In this document: positions 56,515 through 64,000 of the stretch, one piece after another | Numbering within the stretch: position 1 is the first letter of the stretch | Layout: each line of letters opens with the position of its first letter | Assembly: GCA_019671005.1 (NCBI GenBank) | Contig: CM033745.1 | Location: 44,077,241-44,141,240, forward strand | Reading direction: 5' to 3' | From: Hibiscus mutabilis | Lineage: Eukaryota; Streptophyta; Magnoliopsida; Malvales; Malvaceae | DNA: 64,000 nt | Made by a program: the position numbers and the translations under genes | Notes under the pieces: model-generated | Database searches by the model: none | What the model was told of the DNA's origin: nothing | What the model saw: only the letters and a program-made list of their open reading frames with translations

Positions 56515-59133
56515 TGTAACACCCCTTACCCGGCCTGGTCGAGAACTGGGTCGGAGAATGCTACCGGTGAACCTTGCAATGATCGGTGCGATAATTTCAA
56601 TACCAAAGATGATATTCTTAGACTCTTAATTCCATATTAGTCAATAGACGGTTCCACTAATCTATTACAAGTTTACAATTGCTCAAATAGGACCTACTTT
56701 AAACCATTCCAAGTTTTAGAGACTTAATCATAATTTTAGTAATTTAGTGGTCCAATTCTGAAACCTATTTTACTACAATAAATTTCATCATGCAAACAGT
56801 GAGTGTACTAATTTTCATACTATTCGGAGTTCATATGCCCATTCAATTAAGCCATGCAATAATCAATGACCATTTTGTAAACGATACAAAACTGAGTTCT
56901 TTAACTTTTAACAGAATTAACTATCACCACACCAATACCCTTATGGCTATATCGGTATGCTAAACCTACTTCCCAAGTTCCATATTCAAATGTAATAGGA
57001 CTTTATCGATGCGGTTGAGGGTCGTACCGATACTGGTTGACCATGTTGACATAGTATCGTTACGCTTTGACCCCAAATCAATACCATTTTTACACCCAAA
57101 TTCTAGTAGCCAAAATCTGTACCGATACTCCTAGGTTGTATCGATATGCCCCTTGTTGACCATCATTGACCTGACCACATATGCAAGGCCATATTGGTAC
57201 GCCATCAACCGTACCGGTATGCCCTGCCCTATAATGACAAATTTTTTGTTGGTTTTTATTCGATTTAACCTATCAACCAAGGTCCAAATGTAATGAGATT
57301 TTACCAGTAAGTTTTAAACATTATAAACTACTAGCATGCCAAATTTCTTGTTGATCCGAATCCATTTACTATGCTTTCACCTTTTAGAGCCAAATATGCA
57401 ACTCTAGTCATTTTTAACCTTTACTAAAAAGCCATTTAGGGCCTTAAACACTATTACAAGATAAACATGACTTATACACAACAAAAGGGCCATGCTTGAC
57501 TAGTCTACACACTTTGACACCATTCTAAGAGTCTATAAGGCAAGATACGTTACTTTAGCCTCGATAGTGACTTATCTAAAAAGCTTCTTCGGCTCCAATC
57601 TCGACCTTTTGACTTCTTAACCTGAGAATGCATGGAAGATGGATGCATTAGACTTACATAGTCTAAGTGAGGTACTCACAAACAATACATAAGCTTAAAA
57701 TGAGATCCATCATGCATAGTTAACATCAAAAATAGCAACAATATCAACAAACATTATTTTTCATGGTTAATGCTTAATATCATAACTTGTTTCTATATCT
57801 TATCAATAGCCACTGTTACAAAGATCTTAGCAATAATCTTGATTGTCTTTTACTTGGTTTGCCTTGGATCACCGTTGGGCCTCAATAAGCAAGCTCAAAG
57901 CACAAAGCAGTGGCTTGTATGAATGAGGTAACACTAAACAATGCTTTCGGCGCCCATACTCACTCCAACAGAACCTCTGCCTAGCCAAGGGTCATCACCC
58001 TAGAGCCATATCTCATGGACCGTAGTCCCAAAACATATATCACATATCATGCCGAGGTGTCCAAGGGCTTTTCCTTATTAAGCATTTCTTATGCCAAGAA
58101 TGATCCTTAGCTCCAATAATTTGATAGCAGTATTCGTCATCAATAATAATGACAATAGCGATGAGCAACGATTCCGAAAACAATAACAATAATCAATGTT
58201 TCATACACCATGTTTCAATGACAATAACTAACTTAATAACCATGCTCAATGACAATGGCTACAATAATGACTATATCAATGATGCACGTCCAATGATCAA
58301 TACTTTAATGCTTCAATGACAACAACGATGACGAAATCGATGACAATGATCAATAACAATAACTATAACATTATCGACAATCAATATTAAATGCAATACC
58401 TTACCTCTACTTACCAATGGAGTCCACTAAGTAATCCAATGTAATATCCCTTATTGATAACATTAGAAAAACTATAATCAAAGACAATAGATTCGAGAAT
58501 GGCACCTGGCCTAATCCTGAGATTCTGACTACACTCATCGATACTTCCAAAGCTTTCAAGGCTCCCGGATAAAAACACCTTCGTTCCTAGCCTTCAATGG
58601 AGATGGTGGATGATCGTTCTCCACTTCTCGAGCCAATTGACAACAACAATTTGATATCGATAAACCAAAGAAAACTCAAGCTTAAGGTCAAACTTCAATA
58701 GAGGTGCTAGCTTAGAGGTTGAAGACAATGGAGAGGTGTTTACTTCCTATATCAACCGGGTAAGTTTTCTGCCTCCTTTTCATTCTTTTAATTACTTGTG
58801 CTAACAAGGCTTTCCTTCCCTGGAATGAAGCTCATCAATTAATCCTACGTAAGTGGTGATTAATCATGGGGAGGGGCTAATAGCAATGTGAGTCCGTAAA
58901 CCTTCCACACTTTAGACTTCTACCCCCAGACTTTCACCTTCTATAATTTAGTCACTAAACAATTTTCAATACACTCAATAAGGTCCTTAATCAATAAATT
59001 GACTCTATTAGATTCCAATATCAATACAATTTAACCTCGCGGTCAGATTCAATACAACATTTGGACATTTTCGATGTAGAGTTTCCAATCACTGGAACCT
59101 AATTTTGACTAGACCAATTTTTTGGGTGTTACA
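56515..59133 (-). repeat. TG1 5' LTR (2619 bp)
   Basis: Plus-strand ends TGTAACACCCC and GGGTGTTACA. Motif cluster at about 56930-57230 and low-complexity region at 58130-58390, both matching the 3' LTR. A short insertion (ATTCGGAGTTC near 56822) and a deletion near 58880 distinguish it from the other LTR. Confidence 0.9.
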
Positions 59134-60151
59134 AGCGCCCACTTCTATTTGGGTGATCGTTGATCAATTTATGAAGTGTGCATATTTTGTGCCAGTGCAT
59201 ACAACGTATACCTTGGATAAGTTGGCGGGTCTGTATATTGTTAAAATTGTGTGTTTGCACGAGGTGCCCAATTCTATAGTTTCGGATAGGGATCCACAAT
59301 TTACAATGAAGTTTTGGGAATGTTTACATCGGGCTTTGGGTATATGGTTGAATTTTAGTACTCTTTATCATTCTCAGACGAATGGTCAGTCTGAACGTGT
59401 GATCCTGGTCTTGGAGGATATGTTTAGATGTTGCATCATTGAATTCCAAGGAACTTGGGAGAAACAATTGCCTTTGGTGGAGTTTTCCTATAACAATAGT
59501 TATTAGGCTAGTATATACATTGCACCGTATGAAGCCTTGTATGGTAGGAAGCGTCGTACGCATTTATGTTGGGCTGAGGTTGGAGAAAAGCATGTTTCTA
59601 TGTTGGATGTGTTAAAAGGCACAAATGAGAAAGTAAAGCTTATTTGTGATCGTTTGAAAGCAGCCTCGAATCATCAGAAATCCTATGCAGATTTGAAGCA
59701 TAGAGAGATTGAGTATGATGTTAGTGATCATGTGTTCTTGAATGTGTCACCTTGGAAGAATGTGATGTGGTTCGAGCGTAAGGGAAAGCTTAGTCTGAAA
59801 TTCATTAGACCGTATGAGGTTGTGGAGCATGTAGGTCATGTGGCTTATCGTTTGAGGTTACCTTCTGAGTTAGAGAAGATTCATGATGTGTTTCATGAGT
59901 CTATGTTGCGAAAATACCAGTCTGACCCATCGCATGTTATGCCGATGGAGGATATTGAGTTATAGACAGATTTATCTTACAATGAGTAACCTATAGAGAT
60001 CCTTGATTATAGCAGTAAAGTTCTTCGTGACAAGATGATCGAGCTTGTGAAGATGTTGTGGCGACATTGTAGAGTTGAGAAGGCCACGTGAGAGAGCAAG
60101 ACGGATATGTTGAGACAGCTTCCACATTTGTTTCCTTCAAGTAAATTTCAA
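59134..60151 (+). pseudogene. pol: CV1 integrase core, C-terminus and chromodomain remnant
   Basis: Resumes after TG1 with APTSIWVIVDQFMKCAYFVP. The second catalytic Asp is in SIVSDRDPQF (near 59275) and the catalytic Glu in SQTNGQSERVILVLEDMF (near 59375). The C-terminus has the GPY/F-type GKLSLKFIRPYEVVEHVG near 59790 and FHESMLRKY near 59891. Beyond a TAG at 59963, similarity continues as DLSYNE, PIEILDYSSKVLRDK, LVKMLWRHCRVEKAT and LRQLPHLF, the chromodomain order of Tekay-type chromoviruses, with stops at 59963, 59987 and 60089. The last is TGA for the Trp after EKAT. In the family the chromodomain guides insertion to heterochromatin. Confidence 0.85.
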
Positions 60152-60165
60152 GGATGAAATTTCCT

Positions 60166-60179
60166 AAGTGGGTGAGAGT
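60166..60179 (+). promoter_or_regulatory. CV1 polypurine tract (degraded)
   Basis: AAGTGGGTGAGAGT before the LTR start TGAAATGCCTCG. TG1 has the cleaner form AAAGGGGGGAGAGT. Confidence 0.65.
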
Positions 60180-61900
60180 TGAAATGCCTCGTTTTTTTTA
60201 GGCCTAGGAGTTTCTAGGTTGATTAGACGGTCTGGTGGATCGGGATTAGAGATTAGAGTCAAATTCAGGATTTAAAATCAGAATAGATATTTTTGGTGCG
60301 AGAAAAATATGGGAAAATATATTTAATTCATTATTTAATATATAGATATTTTTGGTAAGTCAATTTTGGAAAATGGAATTTGGAAATTGGACATTTTGGC
60401 TAATGACCAAAATGTAAAGAATGAAAAATAATTTTTAGTGACTATTTTGAAAAAAGAGGTCAAATCTTAGAATCTTTAAGGAGAAATTTTACCAAATGTT
60501 TTAATCTGATTTTCCTATTAATTTGGATTATTTTAAAAGAGTTTTAATTAGGGAAATTAAAGGGGATTTAATTAAGGAAGGGATGTTATTTTCCTAAAAC
60601 CACTTTTGACATAACTCTTTTCTCTAAAACTTTTTTCTCAAAGTCTCTCCAGCCAAACAATCTCCTTTGCCTCAAAGATTTGAGGTAATGATCTTGATTT
60701 CTTAAGCTCTTAATTTCTAATGGATTCTTCAATCTTGTTTTCTAAAATCTCATTGTTTTCCTTTGTTTTTCAAGAGTAAAACATCTAATTGAGAGGAAAT
60801 TCACTCATTAGAGGTATTGTTCGTTCTTCTCCTCGAATGAATGGTTCTTTAATGAAATTCTCAAGTATTTGATCATTGTTTAATGTTTTCTAATGAGTTT
60901 TAATGATTTAATTATGGAAATTGGTTAAATTAAGGTTTAATTTATGAAATTGAGTGATTTTTGTGTTGGATCTGTTTTGCTGAGTTCTTGATTGGTCTCA
61001 ATCATAATTTTGATGGTTAATAATGTTAATAGGTTGGATTTAACATTGGGATCCCAAAACTAAGTGAATTTCTAATTTCCTAGGTTGCTAGTGATGTGTT
61101 CTTGGGGAGTTTGGGTGTTTTATGAATGTTGGAGGTATAAGAATGTTTTTAAGTTGTTTTTGGATATTAATTGAAGGTAATTGTTGGATTAAACCTTTAG
61201 GTTTTGGGTGGGTTAAGTTTGGAAGGTGTTTGATATTGATTTCGATTGTTGCGGAAGGGTTTTTGGATAGGGTTGTTGGGGATTAATGTTGCTGAGTCTT
61301 TGAATGCATTTTGATGTATTGAATCATTTGTTTTTGTGTGGTTAAATCAGGGGAGGTTGATCCTCAAGCTTGTGGCACCGTTTTAGAAGCTTTGGAGGAG
61401 TAGTTCGCATCGGGAATGAGGTTTTGCGTCATCAGTGAGTGAGAGCATGGACTTCAGCTTTGAAATGGTTTAAAGGTTTTTTGGGGGTTTAAATTTAGCT
61501 TGAAACGCTGGTTTATACTCAAAAATAATTATGATGAGATTTCTCCCTCGGTCTTGCTTTGGCGAAATTGTTTTTATGCACTTGTTTTTTAATTATATGG
61601 TACCTACTGTTTAAGCATGTTTTAAGTTTGTTTTATAATAGCTTTTGATCATATATTAATGATGGATGCATTGGGAAAATGATCCATATAAGTATGAGGA
61701 ATACGTGTAAAAGCATGGTTTAATTCATTGGAAATGGTTTTGGAATGTTGCATATAAAAACAGTGAAGTACATGGTTAATAATGAATTATATTGGCATGT
61801 GATGTGGTTTAAAATGTTATTGGATATAGTTGGCCAATCATAGGATTGATAGTGCACTATAAAAAGTCACCTCAGGTGTTGAGGGGTTTATGTGTACCTG
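60180..61900 (+). repeat. CV1 3' LTR, 5' portion
   Basis: Starts TGAAATGCCTCG after the polypurine tract. Non-coding, A/T-rich. It breaks at 61900 where OG2 begins; ACCTG (61896-61900) is the expected target duplication. The rest should continue beyond the window. Confidence 0.72.
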
Positions 61901-64000
61901 TGTAGCGATGTCCCTTTTTTCTTATCTCTAAAAAAACGTGGATTTTCGAAGTGTTTTTGAAAGGTATTCGTGATTTTTTGATATAAAATATTTATTCCAT
62001 GGGGTTTTAAAAAAACCGCATTTTAAAAAAAATGGAGTCGCCACCGCCACTTAGGTAGGCCAGACACCGTAAAACCAGAGATTCGAAAAACTTTGAGTTC
62101 AGGAGTCGGTTACGGATGGGGAAGGATTAGCACCCCCACACCGCCCAAAATTGGTACTTTAATAATTACCGCTTTATTAATATTGGATTTTCCGGATTAA
62201 AGTGACGATTATTTTAAAATTCGGTCATAATTGCGAATAAATTTTAAGGGCCCTGTTATCTGAGAATAAACGCCCAACCACTATCACTACGCTTGATACT
62301 GGCCCCGTTTACGCTCGGATAAAAGGGCACCGCATTGACAATTTATATCTCGATATGCAATCTTAGTGGGCAAAAAATATAAAACATGGCAAATAATTTA
62401 AATGCAATAAATATTAGCATAACAAAATACTAATCTAACATAAATAAAATGCTAAACTAAAACATACATATACATAACAAGCTTAACAGTAAATAAAAGC
62501 AAATTTAACATGTCACAATAACAAGACAGGAATAAATACATATATAGACAAAAACACATATTTCAAGAAGACATACAGATTAGAAATAAAATATATTTAA
62601 CATATATGGAACAATATATTATACATAAAGAGAAGACACACTAACACGTAACCTAAAGGTCAAGAGAACATACACATATATAAAAATACAAAACATGTCG
62701 TATACGAGTCAACTAGAACATAACATGCTTAATACGAATAACCAGATAAAAAAGATACATAACTATCATAAACTTAATACACATATACATATAAACATAA
62801 AAATACAAGGCATATACGAGGGATATATAATAAGACAAAAGACTACATTAACATATACGATTATAATACGAACATGAGTATTTACATAGAAACAGGACTA
62901 AAATGAAAAGAAATAAAAGTCAGTGGCAGAAATTAAAGGATAATAATATGCAATTTAAGGACGAAAATACAAAATAGATAGAACCTAAAAGGATCAAAAC
63001 TGTAATTAGACCAAGGGGAAGACCCGAAATGAAAAGTTCAAAAACGCGGGATGGTTCAAGGGGTAATTTTACCATTCAAAAATTGAATCAGTGTAATTTA
63101 GGGACTAGATTGCAAGATTTTAAAATACAAGGGGGACCAGAGTTGTAGATATACCATGCGGCGAGACAGAAGTGAAAATATTGGAAACGCGGGGGGATTT
63201 AGTATGTAATTTACCCATTTTACAAAATAATAACAGCTATAAAAACCCATCTTTTAGGCCGAAACCAATTTTTCCCTCATTTGTTTCATTTTTTCAGTTT
63301 TGATAATAACCATCTGTTCTTCGTTTTCTCTCAAATCTCCCCTGAAACCCAGAATCCGGCGCCGGCGAGCCTAAAAAACACACCAAAATAACCCCCATCT
63401 CACCCTCGATACGAATCCGAGGTTGGATTCAGAGGAAAAGCCTCTATCTGCCCTAGATCTAGGAAATACGAAACGAAAAACCCATTTTTTTAACGCTAAA
63501 CGAAACTACAAGGGGTCTCCCACTCCTTTCAGTTCACCGTATCTGGCTTGGGGAAGCCGAAAAGACTTGTCACTGGTGAGGGGAGACCCACAGACGGCGA
63601 TGGTAAGACCTCTAACTCTCTCTCTTTTTTTCTTTTCTTTTGTGTATGCATGCAAAAAATAAAAAAGGGGAAACAAATATTTACCACTGGACTTTTTCTT
63701 TCGATTATAACTTGACTGGTTACAACTTTGTTCCATTCGATTACAACTCTCTGTTCTTTCTCCCTTTACAAAATATTTGTTTCGTACATATATATGCTTG
63801 TCTTTGGTTTTGGTACAAGTTGCATATTATTTGCTTTTTTCAGATCTGGACTGACATATTTCTTTTCTTGCCGTGTTTTGACATGTTCTGAGCGCGGTGG
63901 TTGAAGATCGGCATGGTGGCGATGTGGGGGTTCTGCCTGCGGCCAGACGTGTTCTCGGCCGTTAGATCAGATCTGATCTAACGGTCGAGATGGCTTGAAG
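61901..64000 (-). repeat. OG2: LTR of a second Tat/Ogre-type element
   Basis: Left end TGTAGCGATG and landmarks shared with the OG1 LTR (GGAGTCGCCACCG near 62034, TATAAAAACCCA near 63239, TATGCATGCA near 63643). No tRNA-Arg site lies to its left, so if the orientation is as in OG1 this is the 3' LTR or a solo LTR. It runs past the window end. Short open frames (62695-62877, 63423-63662, 63640-63891) show no domain. Confidence 0.72.

Larger units (their letters stand above)
52532..59133 (-). mobile_element. TG1: gag-only LTR retrotransposon, 6.6 kb
   Basis: Read on the minus strand: 5' LTR (59133-56515), initiator-Met PBS, gag, polypurine tract, 3' LTR (55164-52532). Only 1350 bases lie between the LTRs, and no protease, RT or integrase is present. 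Flanks GGCAC (52527-52531) and AGCGC (59134-59138) both differ by one transition from GGCGC, which restores the CV1 integrase reading. Its LTR is related to the CV1 LTR by ends, PBS and motif cluster. LTR divergence, from a 200-base sample, is near 9-10 percent, so it is older than AT4. Confidence 0.9.
36001..61900 (+). mobile_element. CV1: chromovirus (Tekay/Del-like), interrupted by AT4 and TG1
   Basis: The order is 5' LTR end, initiator-Met PBS, gag, protease, RT, [AT4], RNase H, integrase zinc finger, [TG1], integrase core and C-terminus, chromodomain remnant, 3' LTR start. Without the two insertions the internal region is about 4.9 kb, normal for this clade. The left edge depends on the uncertain end of OG1. 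The 3' LTR is cut by OG2 at 61901. Many stops mark it as the oldest coding element here. Confidence 0.82.

Noticed and set aside
62400..62900. A-rich region with ACATATA words as a satellite
   Set aside because: No constant period is visible; it is A-rich LTR sequence comparable to 34740-35100 in OG1.

Overview
The window is plant nuclear DNA made almost entirely of nested LTR retrotransposons. I found no host gene, rRNA or tRNA gene, CRISPR array or bacterial-type feature. The primer-binding sites match plant tRNA-Asp, tRNA-Arg and initiator tRNA-Met. The elements are Ty3/gypsy types known from flowering plants: Athila, Tat/Ogre and chromovirus (Tekay/Del-like). Density, nesting and decay suggest pericentromeric heterochromatin of a eudicot; the species cannot be read from the sequence.

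Layout (AT = Athila-type, OG = Tat/Ogre-type, CV = chromovirus, TG = gag-only element, SL = solo-type LTR). 1-6595: AT1, the 3' part of a decayed Athila copy (RNase H, integrase, extra ORF3, 3' LTR), inserted in the 5' LTR of AT2. 6596-25111: AT2 (+), a decayed Athila copy without ORF3. Its gag is split by SL1 (9728-18618, 5-bp TSD GGCAG), and SL1 is split by AT3 (11057-15632), a chimera of LTR-PBS-gag joined to an inverted 3' end. 25112-about 36000: OG1 on the minus strand, with ORF1, gag, protease, a candidate intron, RT, RNase H, a second RNase H and the start of integrase. AT2 interrupts it at the integrase, so its 3' end lies left of the window.

About 36000-61900: CV1 (+), an old chromovirus with PBS, gag, PR, RT, RNase H, integrase and a decayed chromodomain. 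It is split by AT4 (39799-51631, TSD CTTTG) between RT and RNase H, and by TG1 (52532-59133, minus, TSD GGCGC with one change on each side) inside the integrase. AT4 is the best-preserved element: 11.8 kb, two 1.56-kb LTRs with about 50 hand-counted differences, PBS, gag, pol and ORF3. Small frameshifts and an integrase Asp-to-Asn change at a catalytic site disable it. 61901-64000: OG2, an LTR related to that of OG1, starting inside the 3' LTR of CV1.

The strongest unexplained signal is a short palindrome, TTGCC-NN-GGCAA, scattered through the Athila-type copies in LTRs, gag, pol and ORF3 and read there in all three codon phases. Others are paired ATCGATAC-like motifs in CV1 and TG1 LTRs, the foldback structure of AT3, the gag-only element TG1 with 2.6-kb LTRs, and a candidate intron in OG1.
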